From: Calliopsis andreniformis
Taxonomy: Eukaryota > Arthropoda > Insecta > Hymenoptera > Andrenidae
Length of the DNA: 64,000 nucleotides
Assembly (NCBI RefSeq): GCF_051401765.1
Contig: NW_027480429.1
Coordinates: forward strand, 10,296,157-10,360,156
Reading direction: 5' to 3'
A program made the position numbers and the translations under genes. The notes below the pieces were generated by a model. That model saw only the letters and a list, made by a program, of their open reading frames with translations, made no database searches and had not been told where the DNA came from. Of this stretch, positions 1 through 13,114 are shown piece by piece. The stretch's first letter is position 1. Every line of letters begins with the position of its first letter.

Positions 1-166
1 GAAGCATAAAATACAATATAAATACAACAGTTTTTCCATCGTATAAAACGAATAATTGCAACCAGTATGAAACTTATGGTCATTTCTACTTTCCGAGGAA
101 CCTAGGCTTCACCCTAGGGCGTTGCTCCAACAGATTGAGTAGTTAGGACCTTAGAAGTCAACGCCC

Positions 167-332
167 GAAGCATAAAATGCAAAAAAAATACAACAGTGTT
201 TCCATCATATAACAGGAATAATTGCAACCAGTTTGAAAGTGATGGCCAATTCTACGTTCCGGGCAACCTAGGCTTCGCTCTAGGGCGTTGCTCCACCAGA
301 TCGAATAGATAGTGCCTTAGAAGTCAACGCCA
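167..332 (+). repeat. Representative class B monomer
   Basis: Typical B monomer of 166 bp, aligning to A without gaps. Diagnostic positions: A-tract of eight after TGC at 13-20, TGTTTCC at 31-37, ATATAACAGG at 41-50, TTTGAAAGTGATGGCC at 66-81, ACGTTCCGGG at 88-97 (G at 96), CACCAGATCG at 129-138, GTGCC at 146-150 and A at 166. A and B representatives differ at about 19 of 166 positions by manual comparison, about 89% identity. The identical stretches are mainly 21-31, 51-66, 97-112, 114-129 and 148-165. Confidence 0.95.
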
Positions 333-2324
333 GAAGCATAAAATACAATATAAATACAACAGTTTTTCCATCGTACAAAACGAATAATTGCAACCAGTAT
401 GAAACTTATGGTCATTTCTACTTTCCGAGCACGCTAGGCTTAACCCTAGGGCGTTGCTCCAACAGATTGAATAGTTATTGCCTTAGAAGTCAACGCCCGA
501 ACCATAAAACGCAAAAAAAATACAACAGTGTTCCCATCATATAACAGGAATAATTGCAACCAGTTTGAAAGTGATGGCCAATTCTACGTTCCGGGCAACC
601 CAGGCTTCACTCTATTGCGTTGCTCCACCAGATCGAATAGTTAGTGCCTTAGAAGTCAACGCCAGAAGCATAAAATACAATCTAAATACAACAGGTTTTC
701 CATCGTATAAAACGAATACTTGCAACCAGTATGAAACTTATGGTCATTTGTACGTTCCGAGCAGCCTAGGCTTCACCCTAGGGCGTTGCTCCAACATATT
801 GAGTAGTTAGGGCCTTAGATGTCAACGCCCGAAGCATAAAATGCAAAAAAAATACAACAGAGTTTCCATCATATAACAGGAATAATTGCAACCAGTTTGA
901 AAGAGATGGCCAATTCTACGTTCCGGGCAACCTAGGCCTCACTCTAGGGCGTTGCTCCACCAGATCGAAAAGATAGTGCCTTAGAAGTCAACGCCAGAAG
1001 CATAAAATGCGATATAAATACAACAGTTTTTCCATCGTATAAAACGAATAATTGCAACCAGTATGAAACTTATGGTCATTTCTACTTTCCGAGCTACCTA
1101 GGCTTCACCCTAGGGCGTTGCTCCAACGGATTGAATAGTTAGGGCCTTAGAAGTCAACGCCCGAAGCATAAAATGCAAAAAAAATACAACCGTGTTTCCA
1201 TCATATAACAGGAATAATTGCAACCAGTTTGAAAGTGATGGCCAATTCTACGTTCCGGGCAACCTAGGCTTCAGTCTATTGCGTTGCTCCACCAGATCGA
1301 ATGGTTAGTGCCTTAGAAGTCAACGCCAGAAGCATAAAATACAATATAAATACAACAGTTTTTCCATCGTATAAAACGAATAATTGCAACCAGTATGAAA
1401 CTTATGGTCATTTCTACTTTCCGAGGAACCTAGGCTTCACCCTAGGGCGTTGCTCCAACAGATTGAGTAGTTAGGACCTTAGAAGACAACGCCCGAAGCA
1501 TAAAATGCAAAAAAAATACAACAGTGTTTCCATCATATAACAGGAATAATTGCAACCAGTTTGAAAGTGATGGCCAATTCTACGTTCCGGGCAACCTAGG
1601 CTTCGCTCTAGGGCGTTGCTCCACCAGATCGAATAGATAGTGCCTTAGAAGTCAACGCCAGAAGCCTAAAATACAATATAAATACAACAGTTTTTCCATC
1701 GTATAAAACGAATAATTGCAACCAGTATGAAACTTATGGTCATTTCTACTTTCCGAGCACGCTAGGCTTCACCCTAGGGCGTTGCTCCAACGGATTGAAT
1801 AGTTAGGGCCTTAGAAGTCATCGCCCGAACCATAAAATGCAAAAAAAATACAACAGTGTTTCCATCATATAACAGGAATAATTGCAACCAGTTTGAAAGT
1901 GATGGCCAATTCTGCGTTCCGGGCAAAATAGGTTTCACTCCAGGGCGTTGCTCCACCAGACCGAATAGTTACGGCCCAAGAAGTCAACGCCAGAAGCATA
2001 AAATACGATATAAATACAACAGCTCTTCCATCGTATAAAACGAATAATTGCAACCAGTATGAAACTTATGGTCATTTCTGCTTTCCGAGCAAGCTAGGCT
2101 TCACCCTAGGGCGTTGGTGCAACAGATTGAATAGTTAGGGCCTTAGAAGTCAACGCCCGAAGCATAAAATTCAATTAAAATACAACAGTGTTTCCATCAT
2201 ATAACAGGAATAATTGCAACCAGTTTGAAAGTGATGGTCAATTCTACGTTCCGGGCAACCTAGGCATCGCTCTAGGGCGTTGCTCCACCAGATCGAAAAG
2301 GTAGTGCCTTAGAAGTCAACGCCA

Positions 2325-2490
2325 GAAGCATAAAATGCGATATAAATACAACAGTTTTTCCATCGTATAAAACGAATAATTGAGACCAGTATGAAACTTA
2401 TGGTCATTTCTACTTTCCGAGCAACCTAGGCTTCACCCTAGGGCGTTGCTCCAACGGATTGAATAGTTAGGGCCTTAGAAGTCATCGCCC
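2325..2490 (+). repeat. Representative class A monomer
   Basis: Typical A monomer of 166 bp. Diagnostic positions against B (monomer numbering): no A-tract at 13-20 (A usually reads TACAATATAAA; this copy has the common TGCGATAT variant), TTTTTCC at 31-37, GTATAAAACG at 41-50, TATGAAACTTATGGTC at 66-81, A at 96, C at 113 (CACCCTAGGG), AACAGATTG at 129-137, GGGCC at 146-150 and C at 166. Two CCTAGG hexamers lie 12 bp apart, at 101-106 and 113-118. A consensus A monomer counts 65 G+C of 166 (39%). This copy reads TGAGACC in place of the usual TGCAACC at 57-63. Confidence 0.95.
2419..2451 (+). other. Hairpin-forming inverted repeat in each monomer (one example)
   Basis: At monomer positions 95-127, A monomers carry arms GAGCAAC (95-101) and GTTGCTC (121-127). 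Inside them CTAGG (102-106) pairs with CCTAG (113-117), leaving loop CTTCAC and a three-base bulge GGC (118-120). That is a 12-bp stem in 33 bp. In B monomers the outer arm is GGGCAAC and the inner arm TCTAG, so two pairs become G-T and the fold is weakened but kept. The element recurs in nearly every monomer; many A copies have a changed base in the arm (AAGC, ACGC or TACC after GAGC, or GGAACC). A role in cruciform formation or protein binding is inference. Confidence 0.6.
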
Positions 2491-5400
2491 GAACCATAAA
2501 ATGCAAAAAAAATACAACAGTGTTTCCATCATATAACAGGACTAATTGCAACCAGTTTGAAAGTGATGGCCAACTCTACGTTCCGGGCAACCTAGGCTTC
2601 ACTGTAGGACGTTGCTCCACCAGATCGAATAGTTAGTGCCTTAGAAGTCAACGCCAGAAGCATAAAATACTATATACATACAACAGTTTTTCCATCGTAT
2701 AAAACAAATAATTGCAACCAGTATGAAACTTATGGTCATTTCTACTTTCCGAGCAAGCTAGGCTTCACCCTAGGGCGTTGCTCCAACAGATTGAGTAGTT
2801 AGGACCTTAGAAGTCAACGCCCGAAGCATAAAATGCAAAAAAAATACAACAGTGTTTCCATCATATAACAGGAATAATTGCAACCAGTTTGAAAGTGATG
2901 GCCAATTCTACGTTCCGGGCAACCTAGGCTTCGCTCTAGGGCGTTGCTCCACCAGATCGAATAGATAGTGCCTTAGAAGTCAACGCCAGAAGCATAAAAT
3001 ACAATATAAATACAACAGTTTTTCCATCGTACAAAACGAATAATTGCAACCAGTATGAAACTTATGGTCATTTCTACTTTCCGAGCACGCTAGGCTTCAC
3101 CCTAGGGCGTTGCTCCAACAGATTGAATAGTTATTGCCTTAGAAGTCAACGCCCGAACCATAAAACGCAAAAAAAATACAACAGAGTTTCCATCATATAA
3201 CAGGAATAATTGCAACCAGTTTGAAAGTGATGGCCAATTCTACGTTCCGGGCAACCTAGGCCTCACTCTAGGGCGTTGCTCCACCAGATCGAAAAGATAG
3301 TGCCTTAGAAGTCAACGCCAGAAGCATAAAATGCGATATAAATACAACAGTTTTTCCATCGTATAAAACGAATAATTGCAACCAGTATGAAACTTATGGT
3401 CATTTCTACTTTCCGAGCTACCTAGGCTTCACCCTAGGGCGTTGCTCCAACGGATTGAATAGTTAGGGCCTTAGAAGTCAGCGCCCGAACCATAAAATGC
3501 AATAAAAATACAACTGTGTTTCCATCGTATAACAGGAATAATTGCAACCAGTTTGAAAGTGATGGCCAATTCTACGTTCCGGGCAACCTAGGTTTCACTC
3601 CAGGGCGTTACTCCACCAGATCGAATAGTTAGTGCCTTAGAAATCAACGCCAGAAGCATAAAATACAATATACATACAACAGTTTTTCCATAGTATAAAA
3701 CAAATAACTGCAACCAGTTTGAAACTTATGGCCATTTCTACTTTCCGAGCAACCTAGGCTTCACCCTAGGGCGTTGCTCCAACAGATTGAATAGTTATTG
3801 CCTTAGAAGTCAACGCCCGAACCATAAAACGCAAAAAAAATACCACAGTGTTTCCATCATATAACAGGAATAATTGCAACCAGTTTGAAAGTGATGGCCA
3901 ATTCTACGTTCCGGGCAACCCAGGCTTCACTCTATTGCGTTGCTCCACCAGATCGAATAGTTAATGCCTTAGAAGTCAACGCCAGAAGCATAAAATACAA
4001 TCTAAATACAACAGGTTTTCCATCGTATAAAACGAATACTTGCAACCAGTATGAAACTTATGGTCATTTGTACGTTCCGAGCAGCCTAGGCTTCACCCTA
4101 GGGCGTTGCTCCAACATATTGAGTAGTTAGGGCCTTAGATGTCAACGCCCGAAGCATAAAATGCAATAAAAATACAACTGTGTTTCCATCATATAACAGG
4201 AATAATTGCAACCAGTTTGAAAGTGATGGCCAATTCTACGATCCGGGCAACCTAGACTTCAATCTACGGCGTTGCTCCACCAGATCGAATAGTTAGTGCC
4301 TTAGAAGTCAACGCCAGAAGCATAAAATACAATATAAATACAACAGTTTTTCCATAGTATAAAACAAATAATTGCAACCATTATGAAACTTATGGTCATT
4401 TCTACTTTCCGAGCAACCTAGGCTTCATCCTAGGGCGTTGCTCCTACGGACTGAATAGTTAGGGCCTTAGAAGTCAACGCCGGAACCATAAAATGCAAAA
4501 AAAATACAACAGAGTTTCCATCATATAACAGGAATAATTGCAACCAGTTTGAAAGTGATGGCCTATTCTACGTTCCGGGCAACCTAGGCCTCACTCTAGG
4601 GCGTTGCTCCACCAGATCGAAAAGATAGTGCCTTAGAAGTCAACGCCAGAAGCATAAAATGCGATATAAATACAACAGTTTTTCCATCGTATAAAACGAA
4701 TAATTGCAACCAGTATGAAACTTATGGTCATTTCTACTTTCCGAGCTACCTAGGCTTCACCCTAGGGCGTTGCTCCAACGGATTGAATAGTTGGGGCCTT
4801 AGAAGTCAACGCCCGAACCATAAAATGCAAAAAAAATACAACAGTGTTTCCATCGTATAACAGGAATAATTGCAACCAGTTTGAAAGTGATGGCCAATTC
4901 TACGTTCCGGGCAACCTAGGTTTCACTCCAGGGCGTTACTCCACCAGATCGAATAGTTAGTGCCTTAGAAATCAACGCCAGAAGCATAAAATACAATATA
5001 CATACAACAGTTTTTCCATAGTATAAAACAAATAACTGCAACCAGTTTGAAACTTATGGCCATTTCTACTTTCCGAGCAACCTAGGCTTCACCCTAGGGC
5101 GTTGCTCCAACGGATTGAATAGTTAGGGCCTTAGACGTCATCGCCCGAACCATAAAATGCAAAAAAAATACAACAGTGTTTCCATCATATAACAGGAATA
5201 AGTGCAACCAGTTTGAATGTGATGGCCAATTCTACGTTCCGGGCAACCTAGGTTTCACTCCAGGGCGTTGCTCCACCAGACCGAATAGTTACGGCCCAAG
5301 AAGTCAACGCCAGAGGCATAAAATACGATACAAATACAACAGCATTTCCATCGTATAAAACGAATAATTGCAACCAGTATGAAACTTATGGTCATTTCTA

Positions 5401-7802
5401 CTTTCCGAGCAAGCTAGGCTTCACCCTAGGGCGTTGCTCCAACAGATTGAATAGTTAGGGCCTTAGAAGTCAACGCCCGAACCATAAAACGCAAATAAAA
5501 TACAACAGTGTTTCCATCATATAACAGGAATAATTGCAACCAGTTTGAAAGTGATGGCCAATTCTACGTTCCGGGCAACCTAGGCTTTAGTCTATTGCGT
5601 TGCTCAACCAGATCGAATAGTTAGTGCCTTAGGAGTCAACGCCAGAAGCATAAAATACAATATAAATACAACAGTTTTTCCATCGTATAAAACGAATAAT
5701 TGCAACCAGTATGAAACTTATGGTTATTTCTACTTTCCGAGGAAAGTAGGCTTCACCATAGGGCGTTGCTCCAACAGATTGAGTAGTTAGGACCTTAGAA
5801 GTCAACGCCCGAAGCATAAAATGCAAAAAAAATACAACAGTGTTTCCATCATATAACAGGAATAATTGCAACCAGTTTGAAAGTGATGGCCAATTCTACG
5901 TTCCGGGCAACCTAGGCTTCGCTCTAGGGCGTTGCTCCACCAGATCGAATAGATAGTGCCTTAGAAGTCAACGCCAGAAGCATAAAATACAATATAAATA
6001 CAACAGTTTTTCCATCGTACAAAACGAATAATTGCAACCAGTATGAAACTTATGGTCATTTCTACTTTCCGAGCACGCTAGGCTTCACCCTAGGGCGTTG
6101 CTCCAACAGATTGAATAGTTATTGCCTTAGAAGTCAACGCCCGAACCATAAAACGCAAAAAAAATACAACAGTGTTTCCATCATATAACAGGAATAATTG
6201 CAACCAGTTTGAAAGTGATGGCCAATTCTACGTTCCGGGCAACCCAGGCTTCACTCTATTGCGTTGCTCCACCAGATCGAATAGTTAGTGCCTTAGAAGT
6301 CAACGCCAGAAGCATAAAATATAATCTAAATACAACAGGTTTTCCATCGTATAAAACGAATACTTGCAACCAGTATGAAACTTATGGTCATTTGTACGTT
6401 CCGAGCAGCCTAGGCTTCACCCTAGGGCGTTGCTCCAACATATTGAGTAGTTAGGGCCTTAGATGTCAACGCCCGAAGCATAAAATGCAATAAAAATACA
6501 ACTGTGTTTCCATCATATAACAGGAATAATTGCAACCAGTTTGAAAGTGATGGCCAATTCTACGATCCGGGCAACCTAGACTTCACTCTACGGCGTTGCT
6601 CCACCGGATCGAATAGTTAGTGCCTTAGAAGTCAACGCCAGAAGCATAAAATACAATATAAATACAACAGCTTTTCCATAGTATAAAACAAATAATTGCA
6701 ACCAGTATGAAACTTATGGTCATTTCTACTTTCCGAGCAACCTAGGCTTCACCCTAGGGCGTTGCTCCTACGGATTGAATAGTTAGGGCCTTAGAAGTCA
6801 ACGCCGGAACCATAAAATGCAAAAAAAATACAACAGAGTTTCCATCATATAACAGGAATAATTGCAACCAGTTTGAAAGTGATGGCCAATTCTACGTTCC
6901 GGGCAACCTAGGCCTCACTCTAGGACGTTGCTCCACCAGATCGAAAAGATAGTGCCTTAGAAGTCAACGCCAGAAGCATAAAATGCGATATAAATACAAC
7001 AGTTTTTCCATCGTATAAAACGAATAATTGCAACCAGTATGAAACTTATGGTCATTTCTGCTTTCCGAGCTACCTCGGCTTCACCCTAGGGCGTTGCTCC
7101 AACGGATTGAATAGTTAGGGCCTTAGAAGTCAACGCCCGAACCATAAAATGCAAAAAAAATACAACAGTGTTTCCATCGTATAACAGGAATAATTGCAAC
7201 CAGTTTGAAAGTGATGGCCAATTCTACGTTCCGGGCAACCTAGGTTTCACTCCAGGGCGTTAATCCACCAGATCGAATAGTTAGTGCCTTAGAAGTCAAC
7301 GCCAGAAGCATAAAATACAATATACATACAACAGTTTTTCCATAGTATAAAACAAATAATTGCAACCAGTATGAAACTTATGGTCATTTCTACTTTCCGA
7401 GCAACCTAGGCTTCACCCTAGGGCGTTGCTCCTACGGATTGAATAGTTAGGGCCTTAGAAGTCAACGCAGGAACCATAAAATGCAAAAAAAATACAACAG
7501 AGTTTCCATCATATAACAGGAATAATTGCAACCAGTTTGAAAGTGATGGCCAATTCTACGTTCCGGGCAACCTAGGCCTCACTCTAGGGCGTTGCTCCAC
7601 CAGATCGAAAAGATAGTGCCTTAGAAGTCAACGCCAGAAGCATAAAATGCGATATAAATACAACAGTTTTTCCATCGTATAAAACGAATAATTGCAACCA
7701 GTATGAAACTTATGGTCATTTCTACTTTCCGAGCTACCTAGGCTTCACCCTAGGGCGTTGCTCCAACGAATTGAATAGTTAGGGCCTTAGAAGTCAACGC
7801 CC

Positions 7803-7968
7803 GAAGCATAAAATGCAATAAAAATACAACTGTGTTTCCATCATATAACAGGAATAATTGCAACCAGTTTGAAAGTGATGGCCAATTCTACGATCCGGGC
7901 AACCTAGGCTTCACCCTAGGGCGTTGCTCCTACGGATTGAATAGTTAGGGCCTTAGAAGTCAACGCCG
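7803..7968 (+). repeat. B/A hybrid monomer, register break
   Basis: Starts as B (ATGCAATAAAAATACAACTG, TTTGAAAGTG, G at 96) and ends as A (CACCCTAGGG, TACGGATTG, GGGCC). The switch lies between monomer positions 97 and 112, in the hairpin block. The next monomer (7969) is B, so A-B alternation shifts by one. This is the only register break in the first 22 kb. Confidence 0.9.
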
Positions 7969-9586
7969 GAACCATAAAATGCAAAAAAAATACAACAGAG
8001 TTTCCATCATATAACAGGAATAATTGCAACCAGTTTGAAAGTGATGGCCAATTCTACGTTCCGAGCAACCTAGGCCTCACTCTAGGGCGTTGCTCCACCA
8101 GATCGAAAAGATAGTGCCTTAGAAGTCAACGGCAGAAGCATAAAATGCGATATAAATACAACAGTTTTTCCATCGTATAAAACGAATAATTGCAACCAGT
8201 ATGAAACTTATGGTCATTTCTACTTTCCGAGCTACCTAGGCTTCACCCTAGGGCGTTGCTCCAACGGATTGAATAGTTAGGGCCTTAGAAGTCGACGCCC
8301 GAACCATAAAATGCAAAAAAAATACAACAGTGTTTCCATCGTATAACAGGAATAATTGCAACCAGTTTGAAAGTGATGGCCAATTCTACGTTCCGGGCAA
8401 CCTAGGTTTCACTCCAGGGCGTTACTCCACCAGATCGAATAGTTAGTGCCTTAGAAATCAACGCCAGAAGCATAAAATACAATATACATACAACAGTTTT
8501 TCCATAGTATAAAACAAATAACTGCAACCAGTTTGAAACTTATGGCCATTTCTACTTTCCGAGCAACCTAGGCTTCACCCTAGGGCGTTGCTCCAACGGA
8601 TTGAATAGTTAGGGCCTTAGAAGTCATCGCCCGAACCATAAAATGCAAAAAAAATACAACAGTGTTTCCATCATATAACAGGAATAATTGCAACCAGTTT
8701 GAAAGTGAAGGCCAATTCTACGTTCCGGGCAACCTAGGTTTCACTCCAGTGCGTTGCTCCACCAGACCGAATAGTTACGGCCCAAGAAGTCAACGCCAGA
8801 AGCATAAAATACGATACAAATACAACAGCTTTTCCATCGTATAAAACGAATAATTGCAACCAGTATGAAACTTATGGTCATTTCTACTTTCCGTGCAAGC
8901 TAGGCTTCACCCTAGGGCGTTGCTCCAACAGATTGAATAGTTAGGGCCTTAGAAGTCAACGCCCGAACCATAAAACGCAAAAAAAATACAACAGTGTTTC
9001 CATCATATAACAGGAATAATTGCAACCAGTTTGAAAGTGATGGCCAATTCTACGTTCCGGGCAACCTAGGCTTCAGTCTATTGCGTTGCTCCACCAGATC
9101 GAATAGTTAGTGCCTTAGAAGTCAACGCCAGAAGCATAAAATACAATATAAATACAACAGTTTTTCCATCGTACAAAACGAATAATTGCAACCAGTATGA
9201 AACTTATGGTCATTTCTACTTTCCGAGTAACCTAGGCTTCACCCTAGGGCGTTGCTCCAACAGATTGAGTAGTTAGGACCTTAGAAGTCAACGCCCGAAG
9301 CATAAAATGCAAAAAAAATACAACCGTGTTTCCAACATATAACAGGAATAATTGCAACCAGTTTGGAAGTGATGGCCAATTCTACGTTCCGGGCAACCTA
9401 GGCTTCGCTCTAGGGCGTTGCTCCACCAGATCGAATAGATAGTGCCTTAGAAGTCAACGCCAGAAGCATAAAATACAATATAAATACAACAGTTTTTCCA
9501 TCGTATAAAACAAATAATTGCAACCAGTATGAAACTTATGGTCATGTCTACTTTCCGAGCACGCTAGGCTTCACCCTAGGGCGTTG
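7969..9586 (+). repeat. Segment duplicated at 10293-11910 (14 monomers apart)
   Basis: Shared marks at constant 2324-bp offset: CGGAACC start, GAAAGTGAAGGCC, CACTCCAGTGCG, CCGTGCAAGC, TTTCCAACATAT and TCATGTCTAC. A few monomers differ (for example CAATAAAAATACAACTGTG at 10625 but not 8301), so exchange continued after duplication. Confidence 0.8.
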
Positions 9587-10292
9587 CTCCAACAGATTGA
9601 ATAGTTATTGCCTTAGAAGTCAACGCCCGAACCATAAAACGCAAAAAAAATACAACAGTGTTTCCATCATATAACAGGAATAATTGCAACCAGTTTGAAA
9701 GTGATGGCCAATTCTACGTTCCGGGCAACCCAGGCTTCACTCTATTGCGTTGCTCCACCAGATCGAATAGTTAGTGCCTTAGAAGTCAACGCCAGAAGCA
9801 TAAAATACAATCTAAATACAACAGGTTTTCCATCGTATAAAACGAATACTTGCAACCAGTATGAAACTTATGTTCATTTGTACGTTCCGAGCAGCCTAGG
9901 CTTCACCCTAGGGCGTTGCTCCAACATATTGAGTAGTTAGGGCCTTAGATGTCAACGCCCGAAGCATAAAATGCAATAAAAATACAACTGTGTTTCCATC
10001 ATATAACAGGAATAATTGCAACCAGTTTGAAAGTGATGGCCAATTCTACGATCCGGGCAACCTAGACTTCACTCTACGGCGTTGCTCCACCAGATCGAAT
10101 AGTTAGTGCCTTACAAGACAACGCCAGAAGCATAAAATACAATATAAATACAACAGTTTTTCCATAGTATAAAACAAATAATTGCAACCAGTATGAAACT
10201 TATGGTCATTTCTACTTTCCGAGCAACCTAGGCTTCACCCTAGGGCGTTGCTCGTACGGATTGAATAGTTAGGGCCTTAGAAGTCAACGCCG

Positions 10293-11910
10293 GAACCATA
10301 AAATGCAAAAAAAATACAACAGAGTTTCCATCATATAACAGGAATAATTGCAACCAGTTTGAAAGTGATGGCCAATTCTACGTTCCGGGCAACCTAGGCC
10401 TCACTCTAGGGCGTTGCTCCACCAGATCGAAAAGATAGTGCCTTAGAAGTCAACGCCAGAAGCATAAAATGCGATATAAATACAACAGTTTTTCCATCGT
10501 ATAAAACGAATAATTGCAACCAGTATGAAACTTATGGTCATTTCTACTTTCCGAGCTACCTAGGCTTCACCCTAGGGCGTTGCTCCAACGGATTGAATAG
10601 TTAGGGCCTTAGAAGTCAGCGCCCGAACCATAAAATGCAATAAAAATACAACTGTGTTTCCATCGTATAACAGGAATAATTGCAACCAGTTTGAAAGTGA
10701 TGGCCAATTCTACGTTCCGGGCAACCTAGGTTTCACTCCAGGGCGTTACTCCACCAGATCGAATAGTTAGTGCCTTAGAAATCAACGCCAGAAGCATAAA
10801 ATACAATATACATACAACAGTTTTTCCATAGTATAAAACAAATAACTGCAACCAGTTTGAAACTTATGGCCATTTCTACTTTCCGAGCAACCTAGGCTTC
10901 ACCCTAGGGCGTTGCTCCAACGGATTGAATAGTTAGGGCCTTAGAAGTCATCGCCCGAACCATAAAATGCAAAAAAAATACAACAGTGCTTCCATCATAT
11001 AACAGGAATAATTGCAACCAGTTTGAAAGTGAAGGCCAATTCTACGTTCCGGGCAACCTAGGTTTCACTCCAGTGCGTTGCTCCACCAGACCGAATAGTT
11101 ACGGCCCAAGAAGTCAACGCCAGAAGCATAAAATACGATACAAATACAACAGCTTTTCCATCGTATAAAACGAATAATTGCAACCAGTATGAAACTTATG
11201 GTCATTTCTACTTTCCGTGCAAGCTAGGCTTCACCCTCGGGCGTTGCTCCAACAGATTGAATAGTTAGGGCCTTAGAAGTCAACGCCCGAACCATAAAAC
11301 GCAAAAAAAATACAACAGTGTTTCCATCATATAACAGGAATAATTGCAACCAGTTTGAAAGTGATGGCCAATTCTACGTTCCGGGCAACCTAGGCTTCAG
11401 TCTATTGCGTTGCTCCACCAGATCGAATAGTTAGTGCCTTAGAAGTCAACGCCAGAAGCATAAAATACAATATAAATACAACAGTTTTTCCATCGTATAA
11501 AACGAATAATTGCAACCAGTATGAAACTTATGGTCATTTCTACTTTCCGAGGAACCTAGGCTTCACCCTAGGGCGTTGCTCCAACAGATTGAGTAGTTAG
11601 GACCTTAGAAGTCAACGCCCGAAGCATAAAATGCAAAAAAAATACAACCGTGTTTCCAACATATAACAGGAATAATTGCAACCAGTTTGGAAGTGATGGC
11701 CAATTCTACGTTCCGGGCAACCTAGGCTTCGCTCTAGGGCGTTGCTCCACCAGATCGAATAGATAGTGCCTTAGAAGTCAACGCCAGAAGCATAAAATAC
11801 AATATAAATACAACAGTTTTTCCATCGTATAAAACAAATAATTGCAACCAGTATGAAACTTATGGTCATGTCTACTTTCCGAGCACGCTAGGCTTCACCC
11901 TAGGGCGTTG
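10293..11910 (+). repeat. Second copy of the 7969-9586 segment
   Basis: Ends inside the A/A junction monomer 11787-11952. Confidence 0.8.
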
Positions 11911-11952
11911 CTCCTACGGATTGAATAGTTAGGGCCTTAGAAGTCAACGCCG
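11787..11952 (+). repeat. A/A junction monomer (unequal exchange between variants)
   Basis: Left part matches the A variant at 9463 (CATGTCTAC, CCGAGCACGC). Right part (CTCCTACGGATTG, CGCCGGAACC) matches a different A variant, as at 10127-10292. This ends the 7969-9586 / 10293-11910 duplication. In register, so class alternation is kept. Confidence 0.75.
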
Positions 11953-12118
11953 GAACCATAAAATGCAAAAAAAATACAACAGAGTTTCCATCATATAACA
12001 GGAATAATTGCAACCAGTTTGAAAGTGATGGCCAATTCTACGTTCCGGGCAACCTAGGCCTCACTCTAGGGCGTTGCTCCACCAGATCGAAAAGATAGTG
12101 CCTTAGAAGTCAACGCCA

Positions 12119-13114
12119 GAAGCATAAAATGCGATATAAATACAACAGTTTTTCCATCGTATAAAACGAATAATTGCAAGCAGTATGAAACTTATGGTCA
12201 TTTCTACTTTCCGAGCTACCTAGGCTTCACCCTAGGGCGTTGCTCCAACGGATTGAATAGTTAGGGCCTTAGAAGTCAACGCCCGAACCATAAAATGCAA
12301 AAAAAATACAACAGTGTTTCCATCGTATAACAGGAATAATTGCAACCAGTTTGAATGTGATGGCCAATTCTACGTTCCGGGCAACCTAGGTTTCACTCCA
12401 GGGCGTTACTCCACCAGATCGAATAGTTAGTGCCTTAGAAATCAACGCCAGAAGCATAAAATACAATATACATACAACAGTTTTTCCATAGTATAAAACA
12501 TATAACTGCAACCAGTTCGAAACTTATGGCCATTTCTACTTTCCGAGCAACCTAGGCTTCACCATAGGGCGTTGCTCCAACGGATTGAATAGTTAGGGCC
12601 TTAGAAGTCATCGCCCGAACCATAAAATGCAAAAAAAATACAACAGTGTTTCCATCATATAACAGGAATAAGTGCAACCAGTTTGAAAGTGATGGCCAAT
12701 TCTACGTTCCGGGCAACCTAGGTTTCACTCCAGGGCGTTGCTCCACCAGACCGAATAGTTACGGCCCAAGAAGTCAACGCCAGAGGCATAAAATACGATA
12801 CAAATACAACAGCTTTTCCATCGTATAAAACGAATAATTGCAACCAGTATGAAACTTATGGTCATTTCTACTTTCCGAGCAAGCTAGGCTTCACCCTAGG
12901 GCGTTGCTCCAACAGATTGAATAGTTAGGGCCTTAGAAGTCAACGCCCGAACCATAAAACGCAAAAAAAATACAACAGTGTTTCCATCATATAACAGGAA
13001 TAATTGCAACCAGTTTGAAAGTGATGGCCAATTCTACGTTCCGGGCAACCTAGGCTTCAGTCTATTGCGTTGCTCCACCAGATCGAATAGTTAGTGCCTT
13101 AGAAGTCAACGCCA
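12119..13114 (+). repeat. 6-monomer (996-bp) tandem unit, copy 1
   Basis: Order: GCGATAT A, B with CATCGTATAAC, ATATACATAC A, B with GGAATAAGTGC and ACTCCAGGGCG, A with GCAAGC, B with CTTCAGTCTATTGCG. The same six follow at 13115-14110. Private change in this copy: AAACATATAACTGC. Confidence 0.85.

Larger units (their letters stand above)
1..2750 (+). repeat. Segment duplicated at 15107-17192
   Basis: 1-1826 matches 15107-16932 and 2491-2750 matches 16933-17192, with very few differences by eye and shared rare changes (GTGTTCCCATC at about 530 and 15636, TTAGAAGACAACG, GAAGCCTAAAATAC, CAGGACTAATTGC, CACTGTAGGACG). The 664 bp at 1827-2490 (four monomers) have no counterpart in the other copy. 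Confidence 0.85.

Noticed and set aside
107..124. CCCTAGGG as telomere-like sequence
   Set aside because: Only a single CCCTA-type motif per monomer, not a tandem of TTAGGG or TTTAGGG units.
1..332. TATA-like boxes (TATAAAT, TATAAAAC) in A monomers as promoters
   Set aside because: They occur in every A monomer as part of the AT-rich half, with no gene downstream and no other promoter element.
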